From G965195345 sp965277625 (GTDB lineage: Bacteria > Pseudomonadota > Gammaproteobacteria > CAKMZV01), in assembly GCA_965277625.1 (NCBI GenBank), contig OZ255827.1, positions 310,001 to 374,000 on the forward strand: a stretch of DNA of 64,000 nucleotides, given 5' to 3'. This document shows positions 26,169-34,858 of this stretch, piece after piece. The translations under genes were made by a program, and so were the position numbers. Under the pieces are notes generated by a model. That model made no database searches. It saw nothing but the letters and a program-made list of their open reading frames with translations, and was not told the origin of the DNA. The first letter of the stretch is position 1, and every line of letters begins with the position of its first letter.

Positions 26169-28838
26169 ATGACCCATACAAAATCAAAGGACAATCAACC
26201 GTTTGTTTTAATTGACGGCTCTTCTTTCTTGTATCGCTCTTACCATGCCCCAGCATTATCACGCTTAACAGCCCTTGATGGTTTTCCCACAGGCGCCATG
26301 TTCGGCGTTAATCGAATGCTTGATCAAATACAGCGCTTGTACCCTACCGAATATTTTGTGGTTGTTTTTGACCCTAGGGGTAAAACACGGCGTCACCAGT
26401 GGTTAGAAAGCTATAAGGCCAATCGCCCACCGACGCCAGAAGATTTATCCGTTCAGTTTGCCCCATTGATGGAAATCATCAAAGCCCGAGGCATTCCATG
26501 CATTGTTAAGGAAGGTGAGGAAGCAGATGATGTCATAGGAACCTTGGCTGTGCAGGCTGAAAAAGCGGGCTTTGAAGTCAAAATTGCCACAGGTGATAAA
26601 GACATGGCACAGCTGGTGACAGACAAGGTGACTTTGATCAATAATATCAAAAATGACATAGTCGAAACAGGGATATCGGGCGTTGAAAAGCGTTTTGGCG
26701 TGTTACCAACACAAATTGTGGACTACTTAGCGATGATGGGGGATGCCTCAGACAATATTCCAGGCATACCAGGGGTGGGTGCAAAAACGGCGGCGCGATT
26801 ATTGCAAAAATATGGCGACTTTGAAGGCGTAGTATCAAACATTGATTTAATCAGTGGCAAAGTCGGGCAATCCATTCGGGACCATATCGATCAATTTCCC
26901 CTATTACGTAAACTCACTTCCATTATGTGTGACTTAGAATTAGGTCATGAGGTCTTAGACTTAAAAGTGGCAGATATGCAGGTTGAGACACTTAAAGAGC
27001 TGTATAAAAAATTTGGCTTTAACGCTTCTTTAAAAGCATTAGACACCATCACTGAGGCGACCGATTCGGCGCAACCAGAACAGACGCAAACGGTTGAACT
27101 GTTAGACGCGGCATCCAGTGCCCCCTTTATAGATCGGCTCAAGCCGCCATTTTGGGTGCATTCATTGGTACTCAATCCCTTGTCCGATCAGTTAGAAATC
27201 CACGCCCTATTTGTTGGAGATCATAGCCAAATAGGGGTATTGCCCTGTCAACAAGCGGATTGGATAGAAACGTGTGCCCCGCTGATTCAAAGCCTGCAAT
27301 CGGCACAAGATTGGTATTGTCATGATTACAAGCAATGGCTGCACAATACCAATCAGCCTGTGACCAATAGACCATTTGATTTAATGATTGCCTCCTATGT
27401 ATTACATAGCAATCGAAAACATGATTTTTACAGTCTTTGTACCCAGTATGCGCCTCAATTGGAAGGACAGCTGCAAGCGATTATACAAACTTGTGGGAAA
27501 CAAGACAGCACAGCGGTTTCAACCGAAGATTGGAAAAGTACAGCTCGGTCTCTGGCGGTTGCCTACACTGGCGTGCATCGTGATTTGCAATCTGCATTGC
27601 TAGCAGACACAGATCTCAAACGGCTGTTTGATCAAATTGAAATGCCATTGACGACGGCTTTGTGGCACATGGAGCAAAATGGTATTATGGTTGATGAGAC
27701 CGCATTGCGTGAGTACAGCAAAGAATTGGAACAAAGGATCAAGTTGTTAGAAGCTCAGGCTTTTGAAAAAGCGCAAGAGCCCTTTAATTTAGATTCGCCA
27801 AAGCAAATTCGCGAAATGCTATTTGAGCGAATGGGATTGCCAGTGATTAAAAAAACCGCCTCTGGCGAAGCATCAACCAATGAGGAGGTTTTGCAATATT
27901 TGGCGGACAAAGGGCACGAAATTGCCGCGATTATCATCAAGCGACGGCAAGACGCGAAATTAAAATCAACCTATACCGACGGCCTTGTCAAACACATCAA
28001 TCCTTTGGATCAAAGAATTCATGGGCGATTTAATCAAGCGGTGGCCAATACTGGACGACTGTCGTCTAGCCATCCCAATTTGCAAAATATTCCCATTAGG
28101 GGCGTTGAGGGCAAGCGCTTGCGCGAAGCTTTTATTGCGCGGCCGGGGTATCAATTGTTGGCAGCAGATTATTCCCAAATTGAGTTGCGCATTTTGGCGC
28201 ATTACTGTGAAGATGAATCCATGTGTCAGGCTTTTGCAGAAGGTCTGGATATACATACGGCAACCGCTGCCGACGTATTTAATTGCCCTATTTCAGACGT
28301 GAGTTCTGACCAAAGACGGTATGCTAAAACCATTAACTTTGGACTGATTTACGGCATGGGGGCATTCAGCCTGTCTAATCAATTGGGGATTCCTCGTAGC
28401 GAGGCAGAAAGCTATATCAAGTCTTATTTTGAACGTTATCCCAATGTACAAGGCTTTATGCAATCGAGAAAAGATTTTGCCCATGAGCATGGCTATGTAG
28501 AAACCTTATTCGGCAGAAAGATTGGATTGAGCGACATCCGCTCTAAAAATCATGCGGTTAGACAATATGCTGAACGGGCGGCAATCAACGCCCCCATTCA
28601 AGGAACGGCAGCGGATATTATTAAAATGGCTATGTTAGAGCTTTATGAGCAAACTAAGCTTGCACAGGACATTGAAATGATCTTACAAATTCACGACGAA
28701 TTGCTGTTTGAAGTGAAGCAAGAAAGTCAGGACAAATGGACTGAAATCATTACAACGACCATGGAACAGGTCGCCCAGCTTAATGTGCCTTTGACCGTTG
28801 CGGTTGGATCTGGCAATAATTGGGCCCAAGCGCATTAG
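26169..28838 (+). CDS. polA: DNA polymerase I, proofreading site apparently lost
   Basis: 889-aa enzyme for Okazaki-fragment processing and repair synthesis. Residues to about 290 form the 5' nuclease (FVLIDGSSFLYRSYHA; EGEEADDVIGTLA; MMGDASDNIPGIPGVG). The polymerase shows motif A (AADYSQIELRILAHY), motif B (RRYAKTINFGLIYGMG) and motif C (QIHDELLFEV). The middle domain keeps one Asp (RPFDLMIASYVL) but the first motif, DxE in E. coli, reads WVHSLVLNP, and the last acidic site reads YTGVHRDLQ. The 3'-5' exonuclease is therefore probably inactive, as in Taq-type enzymes. I start at ATG 26169, just after the HIT stop, not at the upstream in-frame start at 26103. Confidence 0.95.
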   Translation: MTHTKSKDNQPFVLIDGSSFLYRSYHAPALSRLTALDGFPTGAMFGVNRMLDQIQRLYPTEYFVVVFDPRGKTRRHQWLESYKANRPPTPEDLSVQFAPLMEIIKARGIPCIVKEGEEADDVIGTLAVQAEKAGFEVKIATGDKDMAQLVTDKVTLINNIKNDIVETGISGVEKRFGVLPTQIVDYLAMMGDASDNIPGIPGVGAKTAARLLQKYGDFEGVVSNIDLISGKVGQSIRDHIDQFPLLRKLTSIMCDLELGHEVLDLKVADMQVETLKELYKKFGFNASLKALDTITEATDSAQPEQTQTVELLDAASSAPFIDRLKPPFWVHSLVLNPLSDQLEIHALFVGDHSQIGVLPCQQADWIETCAPLIQSLQSAQDWYCHDYKQWLHNTNQPVTNRPFDLMIASYVLHSNRKHDFYSLCTQYAPQLEGQLQAIIQTCGKQDSTAVSTEDWKSTARSLAVAYTGVHRDLQSALLADTDLKRLFDQIEMPLTTALWHMEQNGIMVDETALREYSKELEQRIKLLEAQAFEKAQEPFNLDSPKQIREMLFERMGLPVIKKTASGEASTNEEVLQYLADKGHEIAAIIIKRRQDAKLKSTYTDGLVKHINPLDQRIHGRFNQAVANTGRLSSSHPNLQNIPIRGVEGKRLREAFIARPGYQLLAADYSQIELRILAHYCEDESMCQAFAEGLDIHTATAADVFNCPISDVSSDQRRYAKTINFGLIYGMGAFSLSNQLGIPRSEAESYIKSYFERYPNVQGFMQSRKDFAHEHGYVETLFGRKIGLSDIRSKNHAVRQYAERAAINAPIQGTAADIIKMAMLELYEQTKLAQDIEMILQIHDELLFEVKQESQDKWTEIITTTMEQVAQLNVPLTVAVGSGNNWAQAH

Positions 28839-28862
28839 AGCAAGGTTTTCTAAAATCCCAAA

Positions 28863-28877
28863 ATCCTCGTCGAGGAT
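28863..28877. terminator. Weak hairpin between convergent polA and prpD
   Basis: ATCCTCG and CGAGGAT form a palindrome with a T in the centre, flanked by A-rich and TTTT-containing sequence. The stem is short for a terminator but could serve both genes. Confidence 0.35.
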
Positions 28878-28892
28878 GAATGGTTTTAAGTC

Positions 28893-30347
28893 TTATCCAA
28901 GGTGTAATTGATCAACAAATTCGTTGACAGCAATTTGTTCTAAACTTTGCTGGTTATCGCACAGCGTTTGAACCAAATCCGTTTGATGCGCGCTGAGTTG
29001 ATCGGCAAGATTGGCGTTGAATTTGGCTTTAAGCACTGGGATGCCTTCGGCACGACGGCTTCGATGGCCAATAGGGTAATGGACTTCCGTTCTTTCTGTA
29101 CTTGAACCGTCCTTAAAGAATACCTGAATGGCATTGGCAATAGATCGCTTGTCTGGATCAAGGTAATCTATGGAATAACTTGTATTCTCAACCACCTGCA
29201 TTTTATCGCGCAATGCATCGATGGCGGGGTTTTGGGCCACCTTGTCTTCGTAATCTGCAGCCGTTAGTCCGCCTTTGAGGAGCGCCACAGCCACCATATA
29301 CTGGATGCAGTGGTCTCTGTCTGCTGGATTGTCTAAAGCCCCTGTTTTATTGATGATTCTTTGGCCAGATTCTTGCGTTTCAATGGTGATTTTTTCGATG
29401 TCGGCCAATCGATCTTTCACTTGCGGGTGTAAGGTTACAGCGGCTTCAACAGCGGTTTGAGCATGAAATTCAGCGGGGAATGAAATTTTGAATAAGACAT
29501 TTTCCATCACATAGGTGGCAAAGGGTTGTTTCACCACGAGGTCATTGCCTTTAAATAGCACATCCTCAAATCCCCAAATGGGGGCGGAGAGTGCCGATGG
29601 ATAGCCCATTTCACCTTTGCCCGCAATGAGGGCTAAGCGAACGGCTCGAGCCGTGGCATCCCCTGCCGCCCAACTTTTTCGTGAGCCAGTATTTGGGGCA
29701 TGGCGATAAGTGCGCAAAGAACAACCATCGATCCAAGCATGAGACACAGCATTCAACGTTTGCTCTGGGCTATTGCCAAGCATTTGAGAAACCACAGGCG
29801 TTGAGGCAATTCGCACCAACATCACGTGATCCAGCCCAACTCGGTTAAAGCTGTTTTCTAAGGCAAGTACGCCTTGAATTTCGTGGGCTTTGATCATGCC
29901 TTCCAAAACCGATTTCATGGTTAAGGGTGCTTTGCCCTTGGCTAAATTCCTTCGACTGACGTAATCGGCCACCATTAAAATACCGCCGAGATTATCGGAG
30001 GGGTGTCCCCATTCAGCCGCCAACCAAGTATCGTTAAAGTCCAACCACCGAATCATGGCGCCAAAATTAAAAGCCGCTTGTACAGGGTCTAACTGGTAAG
30101 CGGTACCAGGGACTTTTGCACCACCATTGGGCATGTTTGCCCCAGGCACAGAAGGTCCCAAAAGTTTTGTGCAAGCAGGATATTTCAGTGCCATAAAAGC
30201 CGTGCCAATTGAATCCATGAGGCAATAGCGAGCGGTTTCCATGGCCAAATCACTTTGGCTAACATCATACTCTGTGACGTAGTCTGTGATCGATTTGAGT
30301 AATGGATCAAACTCGGGTCTTTGGGCAGAAAAAACTTGCTGGCTCAT
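28893..30347 (-). CDS. prpD: 2-methylcitrate dehydratase
   Basis: 484-aa MmgE/PrpD-family enzyme, dehydrating 2-methylcitrate to 2-methyl-cis-aconitate in the methylcitrate cycle. Recognised by RYCLMDSIGTAFMALKYPAC, WLDFNDTWLAAEWGHPSDN and GCSLRTYRHAPNTGSRKSWA, the last with the conserved Lys and substrate loop. It lies last in a prpB-prpC-prpD order, 32 bp after prpC. Start is ATG 30347, placed 9 bp after AAGGAGA, not the TTG two codons earlier. No prpE, prpF or acnD is seen, so this is the PrpD-dependent form of the cycle. Confidence 0.94.
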   Translation of the reverse strand: MSQQVFSAQRPEFDPLLKSITDYVTEYDVSQSDLAMETARYCLMDSIGTAFMALKYPACTKLLGPSVPGANMPNGGAKVPGTAYQLDPVQAAFNFGAMIRWLDFNDTWLAAEWGHPSDNLGGILMVADYVSRRNLAKGKAPLTMKSVLEGMIKAHEIQGVLALENSFNRVGLDHVMLVRIASTPVVSQMLGNSPEQTLNAVSHAWIDGCSLRTYRHAPNTGSRKSWAAGDATARAVRLALIAGKGEMGYPSALSAPIWGFEDVLFKGNDLVVKQPFATYVMENVLFKISFPAEFHAQTAVEAAVTLHPQVKDRLADIEKITIETQESGQRIINKTGALDNPADRDHCIQYMVAVALLKGGLTAADYEDKVAQNPAIDALRDKMQVVENTSYSIDYLDPDKRSIANAIQVFFKDGSSTERTEVHYPIGHRSRRAEGIPVLKAKFNANLADQLSAHQTDLVQTLCDNQQSLEQIAVNEFVDQLHLG

Positions 30348-30379
30348 GTTCAATGATCTCCTTGGGTGAACGGTTTTTT

Positions 30380-31495
30380 TTATCTATTTGCTATGGGCAC
30401 AACTGTGCGATTCGCCACGCCAACATAGGTTGCATTTGGACGGATGAGACGATTATTGGCGCGTTGTTCAATGATGTGCGCCGCCCAACCTGATACACGG
30501 CTCATGACAAACAACGGGGTAAATAATTCTGTTGGAATGCCCATGAAATGGTAGCAAGATGCCGAAAAGAAGTCCAAGTTTGGAAATAATTTCTTTTCAT
30601 CCCACATGAATTTTTCAATGGCTTCTGAAACATTGTATAAGTAGCCTCTGGGGTGATCATGATGGAGCTTTTCTGACCATTTTTTAATCACTTCATTACG
30701 CGGATCAGAAATTTTATAGACGGCATGACCGAAACCCATGATTTTTTCTTTTTGCGCCAATTTAATTTTCATAGCAGCAACGGCTTGTTCAGGGGTGCTG
30801 AACTGCTCTATTAATGCCATGGCCGCTTCATTGGCACCCCCGTGTAAAGGACCTCTTAAAGCGCCGATGCCGCCCGTGATGGCTGAATAAAAATCCGACA
30901 AGGTCGCGGCTATGATCCGAGCCGTAAATGTCGAAGCGTTAAACTCGTGTTCAGCGTATAAGGTGAGTGACACATCCAGGGCTTTTTGTTGATTCGCGCT
31001 TGGAGGGGCTTGATGTAGCAGATGTAAAAAGTGGGCGGAAATGGAAGTTTCGTCGGTGCTCTCATCGATCTCTTGCGTATGATAAGCGTAGTGATACCAA
31101 TAAGCCAAAGCCGAAGGGAATAGACCTAATAAACGCTCGGTCACAAGGTATTGATTTTCAAAGTCACCTTCGGGTTCAATCGCACCAAGTACGGAGCAAG
31201 TGGTTCGCATCACGTCCATTGGGTGGGCATTGGCGGGGATTTTTTGCAAGACATTTTTAACCGCACTGGGCAATTTACGATGGTTTGCCAGTCTTTTGCT
31301 AAAGTTGTCCAATTCAGCTTGCTTTGGCAATTCACCATAGACCAGTAAATAGGCGGTTTCTTCAAAGCAAACATTCTGGGCTAAATCTTTTACATCATAA
31401 CCTCTATACGTCAATCCCGAACCTGCGACGCCACAGGTACAAACGGCGGTGTCTCCGGCGCTAACGCCTCTTAATCCAGCAGTGTTTTCAGCCAT
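30380..31495 (-). CDS. prpC: 2-methylcitrate synthase
   Basis: 371-aa type I citrate-synthase-fold enzyme that condenses propionyl-CoA with oxaloacetate. Visible catalytic segments are GGANEAAMAL (His in LHGGANEA), MGFGHAVYK and the C-terminal Asp region ANVDFFSA-like (here PNLDFFSASCYHFMGIP), which is typical of PrpC rather than GltA. The short N-terminus lacking the GltA extension also fits. The start is ATG 31495 with GGAGAG five bases upstream, not the in-frame TTG/ATG at 31519. It overlaps prpB by 8 bp. Confidence 0.94.
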   Translation of the reverse strand: MAENTAGLRGVSAGDTAVCTCGVAGSGLTYRGYDVKDLAQNVCFEETAYLLVYGELPKQAELDNFSKRLANHRKLPSAVKNVLQKIPANAHPMDVMRTTCSVLGAIEPEGDFENQYLVTERLLGLFPSALAYWYHYAYHTQEIDESTDETSISAHFLHLLHQAPPSANQQKALDVSLTLYAEHEFNASTFTARIIAATLSDFYSAITGGIGALRGPLHGGANEAAMALIEQFSTPEQAVAAMKIKLAQKEKIMGFGHAVYKISDPRNEVIKKWSEKLHHDHPRGYLYNVSEAIEKFMWDEKKLFPNLDFFSASCYHFMGIPTELFTPLFVMSRVSGWAAHIIEQRANNRLIRPNATYVGVANRTVVPIANR

Positions 31496-32387
31496 TTTTC
31501 TCTCCTTCAAATAAAGCATCTAATTTCTCTTCGTAGGCATGATAATTTAAAAAATCATAAAGTTCACTACGAGTTTGCATTTGGTCAACGACCCCAGCTT
31601 GGCTGCCATCATTGTACAAAGATTGGTAAATGTTCAAAGCCGCTTTGTTCATGGCGCGGAATGCAGACAGGGGGTATAGCGCCATTTTGACACCAGCGTT
31701 TTGTAAATCATCCACGCTGAACAAGGGTGTTGTACCAAATTCGGTAATGTTTGCGAGCACAGGGACTTGAACCGCTTGAACAAAGGTTTGATATTGTTCA
31801 AGGCTTTCTATGGCTTCAGGAAAGATCATATCAGCACCAGCTTCTACACAGGCACAGGCTCTATCAATCGCGGAGGACATCCCTTCTACAGCTAAGGCAT
31901 CGGTCCGGGCCATAATCACAAAATCATGGTCAGTTTTGGCATCAACCGCAGCTTTTATTCTATCGACCATTTCGTTTTGACTAACGATGGCTTTGTTCGG
32001 GCGGTGGCCACAACGTTTTTGGGCAATCTGGTCCTCAATATGTACAGCGGCGACACCTGCGCGCGTCATTTCTTTGATGGTTCGAGCAATGTTAAAAGCG
32101 CCACCCCAACCTGTATCTATATCAACTAATAAAGGCATTTCAATGACATCGGTTATGCGTCGGGCGTCTTCAAGCACATTGTCTAAGGAGGTCATGCCTA
32201 AGTCAGGCAGCCCATAAGAAGCATTGGCAACACCCGCCCCCGAAAGATAAATGGCACGGTGTCCAACGCGTTCAGCCATGAGTGCGGTGTAAGCGTTTAT
32301 GGTGCCAACAATTTGTAATATGGGTGCTTCTGTGACGGCTTGATGGAAGCGAATGCCAGCGCTTATAGGTACCATTGAATGTTCCAA
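31488..32387 (-). CDS. prpB: 2-methylisocitrate lyase
   Basis: Isocitrate-lyase-superfamily enzyme that cleaves 2-methylisocitrate to pyruvate and succinate. It is close to E. coli PrpB over its length, with the catalytic loop KRCGHRPNK, metal-binding VDIDTGWGGAFN and FPEAIESLEQY, and MARTDALAVEG. The coordinates use a TTG start at 32387 (299 aa); the ATG at 32375, four codons in, is about equally likely (295 aa), since neither has a strong ribosome site. It is first in prpBCD. The cycle removes propionyl-CoA from odd-chain fat, branched amino acids or acrylate. Confidence 0.94.
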   Translation of the reverse strand: MEHSMVPISAGIRFHQAVTEAPILQIVGTINAYTALMAERVGHRAIYLSGAGVANASYGLPDLGMTSLDNVLEDARRITDVIEMPLLVDIDTGWGGAFNIARTIKEMTRAGVAAVHIEDQIAQKRCGHRPNKAIVSQNEMVDRIKAAVDAKTDHDFVIMARTDALAVEGMSSAIDRACACVEAGADMIFPEAIESLEQYQTFVQAVQVPVLANITEFGTTPLFSVDDLQNAGVKMALYPLSAFRAMNKAALNIYQSLYNDGSQAGVVDQMQTRSELYDFLNYHAYEEKLDALFEGEKNG

Positions 32388-32439
32388 ATAATGGGTGGTT
32401 TACTTCTTATTCTACTCATACATTGAGTAAAAAATAAAA

Positions 32440-32766
32440 TTATTTTAAAGTGGCGATGAATTCGGATAATTGTTTTATATCACCTTCGCTCAAACCAGAA
32501 GAGCGCACGTACATCAGAGAACTGTACTTACCCACTCTTTTAGAATTTTTATAGCGGGTGAGCTTTTCCATCACTTCTGCCTTTTCTGAATTTTTTAACG
32601 CTGGAAAAATGCCAACGCCTTCGCCTGCAGCGCCGTGACAAAAAGCACATTTGGTTTGATAGTGTTCTTTGCCAGAGGGATATTGAACGTCTTCTGCGCC
32701 AAAGACAACAGCGCTTAAGCTTAATCCTATTAAAAGAATCCAAAATTTGAGTATGGTTGTATTCAT
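32440..32766 (-). CDS. Small periplasmic c-type cytochrome (c5-like)
   Basis: 108 aa. The signal peptide has a hydrophobic core at residues 6-22 (ILLIGLSLSAVVFG) and a cut near FGA/ED. A single heme c site CAFCH lies at about residues 40-44. The distal Met is probably in SLMYVRSSGLS. It ends in a helix typical of small monoheme cytochromes. A soluble electron carrier in the periplasm is the likely role; its partner is unknown. It stands alone between prpB and pdxB. Confidence 0.85.
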   Translation of the reverse strand: MNTTILKFWILLIGLSLSAVVFGAEDVQYPSGKEHYQTKCAFCHGAAGEGVGIFPALKNSEKAEVMEKLTRYKNSKRVGKYSSLMYVRSSGLSEGDIKQLSEFIATLK

Positions 32767-32934
32767 CTGTATATTCTTAAAAAATGTCTAAATATTTGGA
32801 AGCGCGATTATACCCAATTGAGCGTCATTTGGCTGAGATCTGTCCCGCATTTTTGATGCCATTGTTTAATTTTTTGAAAAATGGCGAATTTTTGTCCTAC
32901 GTTTGCAACATGGTGAAAATAGCGTGAATAGAGG

Positions 32935-34143
32935 CTAACACCCACCTTTCATGGGCACCTTGTTTTGGTTGCTTGTGTTTGCCAAGAATCCACTGGCGGA
33001 TCGATTGAAATCGACGTGTTGAGTTCGCACCCCCAGTTGATTAAGCAAACAAATAAAATCATTGCCCCAAGTAATCGTTGAGTCAGTCTCAATTTGAACG
33101 TCTGCATTGCACCATTCTGAGCGAATGGGATAGTCGTTTCGTTTGTTTAGAAAGGTGCTGGCAATAAGATCAGCGTTTGAAGTGGGCAATTGATCTTGCC
33201 AAGGGTTGTAAACCGATTTTATAAAAAACGCCAGTGCCTGTTGCGCATGGCTGAAGTTTTTTAAAGATAAGCGAATCTTTTGCCGCTCAATAGGGGGTGG
33301 CAGTGGTTTATATTCAGCGGAACGGTTCAGATGTGCATAAAGTTGTTCGGCAATCATTTGTGTGCCCATCCATTTACCTTGGAATGAGTGTCCTGCAATG
33401 TGTGGGGTTGCTAAGTCGGCATTGTCTAATAAATGTGGGTTAATGGCGGGTTCATTTTGCCAGCAATCGAGCGCTAAGAAATCCCAAGATTTATGTTGTA
33501 AGGCGGCCTCATCAACCACTTCACCACGGCAGGTATTGATTAAAAAGGTGGCTTTAGTCGATCGTAGGGCGCGTTGATTGAGTAAATTTTGGGTGGCATG
33601 GTCACCGTTCTTTACCAGTGGGACGTGTAAACTCAAGACGTCTGTATCCAATACTTGTGCAAATGTAGCGCTGTGGAAGTGATCGTCTCGTTGCGCTAAA
33701 GGCGGGTCGTAGGCGACGACTTTCATACCCAATAAAGTGGCAATCTGACTGAGTCGGCGACCCACATGGCCGACACCAATAATGCCTAAGGATAAGGTGT
33801 TTAAGGGTCTATTGAGTTGTTCGCACTTAAGAATTAGGGCGCTCATCACGTATTCAGCGACGGCATTGGCATTGGATCCCTTGGCGCTCGCCAGTTTAAT
33901 GTCGGTTCGATTAAGCCATGCCCAATCAATGTGGTCTGTGCCAGAGACGCATGAGCCCACAAATTGAATGGCGGTATTATTTAACAATGCCGCATCAATT
34001 TTTGTTTTTGATCGAATCAAAAGCACATCGGCATTTTTTAGGCTATGGGGATGAATGTCAGAAGTGGGTAGCGCCTGAATGGACCCCAAATTGGAGAAAA
34101 ATTCTGACAGCCCAACAATATGACAATCTGCAACAATTCTCAT
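32935..34143 (-). CDS. pdxB: Erythronate-4-phosphate dehydrogenase
   Basis: 402-aa D-isomer 2-hydroxyacid dehydrogenase of the DXP-independent pyridoxal phosphate pathway. The order matches PdxB: MRIVADCHIVGL start, LLIRSKTKIDAALL, VGSCVSGTDHIDWAWL, GSNANAVAEYVMSAL, NAD-binding GIIGVGHVGRRLSQIA, then ATPHIAGHSFQGKWMGTQM with the catalytic His. A C-terminal PdxB-type dimerisation domain of about 110 aa follows. Start is ATG 34143, which aligns with family N-termini; an ATG at 34164 adds seven residues. In enterobacteria pdxB is linked to other genes; here it is alone and divergent from grxD. Confidence 0.92.
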   Translation of the reverse strand: MRIVADCHIVGLSEFFSNLGSIQALPTSDIHPHSLKNADVLLIRSKTKIDAALLNNTAIQFVGSCVSGTDHIDWAWLNRTDIKLASAKGSNANAVAEYVMSALILKCEQLNRPLNTLSLGIIGVGHVGRRLSQIATLLGMKVVAYDPPLAQRDDHFHSATFAQVLDTDVLSLHVPLVKNGDHATQNLLNQRALRSTKATFLINTCRGEVVDEAALQHKSWDFLALDCWQNEPAINPHLLDNADLATPHIAGHSFQGKWMGTQMIAEQLYAHLNRSAEYKPLPPPIERQKIRLSLKNFSHAQQALAFFIKSVYNPWQDQLPTSNADLIASTFLNKRNDYPIRSEWCNADVQIETDSTITWGNDFICLLNQLGVRTQHVDFNRSASGFLANTSNQNKVPMKGGC

Positions 34144-34232
34144 GAGATACTCTTTAATTGACATTGATTCATCTATTATAATAGCAGGTCTGTCTAATAT
34201 TTAAATGCCTAAATCCTTCAGTTAGTTAAAAT

Positions 34233-34571
34233 ATGAATGTTATGAATGAAGTTTTAAAACGAATCGACGATCAAGTTAAAAACAATCCTGTGGTGATCTA
34301 TATGAAAGGAACGCCACAACTGCCTTCTTGCGGTTTTTCGGCCCGAGCTGCTCAAGCGATGGTCGGGACGGGTGAGCAATTCGCCTATGTCAACGTGCTC
34401 TCTGATCCAGAAGTATTTGAGCATTTACCGCAATACGCCGATTGGCCAACCTTCCCTCAAGTTTATGTGAGCGGTGAGCTGATTGGTGGCGGTGACATTG
34501 TGGTTGAAATGGCAGAAAAAGGCGAGTTGAAGCAAGTGTTACAAGCCGCACATGAAGATAAAAGCGCATAG
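34233..34571 (+). CDS. grxD: Monothiol glutaredoxin (CGFS type)
   Basis: 112-aa Grx4 homologue involved in Fe-S cluster storage and transfer. The monothiol active site CGFS is preceded by the typical YMKGTPQLPS, and WPTFPQVYVSGELIGGGDIV carries the cis-Pro and glutathione-binding GG. Full length. It is followed by a terminator hairpin. Together with iscA it is the second Fe-S trafficking protein in this window, but they are 32 kb apart. Confidence 0.95.
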   Translation: MNVMNEVLKRIDDQVKNNPVVIYMKGTPQLPSCGFSARAAQAMVGTGEQFAYVNVLSDPEVFEHLPQYADWPTFPQVYVSGELIGGGDIVVEMAEKGELKQVLQAAHEDKSA

Positions 34572-34574
34572 ATT

Positions 34575-34620
34575 TTGCTGACTGATGACGGTTTCTATTC
34601 ATTTAGTCACCGCAATTTTT
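34575..34620 (+). terminator. Likely rho-independent terminator after grxD
   Basis: TTGCTGACT pairs with AGTCA-CC-GCAA (2-nt bulge), followed by TTTTT. It starts 4 bp after the stop codon. Confidence 0.65.
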
Positions 34621-34787
34621 CTAATCCCAACCAATTATAAAGTACGATGCGCTCTGCTGAGGCGTAATCCAAGATTGATTACGCTTGTCTTGTGAGTCGC
34701 GTCTTGTGGCGAATGGTTGATCATCAGCCAAACGCCCCTTTTTTCGTTTCAAAAAACAACGAAAAAGCATAAAAAGGCTAAAAAAAG

Positions 34788-34793
34788 TATAAT
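34788..34793 (+). promoter_or_regulatory. Possible -10 element for the second lipoprotein gene
   Basis: GTATAAT behind a long A-rich run, 65 bp upstream of the chosen ATG, matching the arrangement at the giant paralogue. No consensus -35. The leader contains CCTATAGAGGCGTATCAA, which loosely resembles the 21-bp repeat near the giant gene. Confidence 0.45.
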
Positions 34794-34858
34794 ATTCAAG
34801 AGATTTTGCCTATAGAGGCGTATCAAATTTCTGGTAAATGACAAAAGGGGTATCCATC

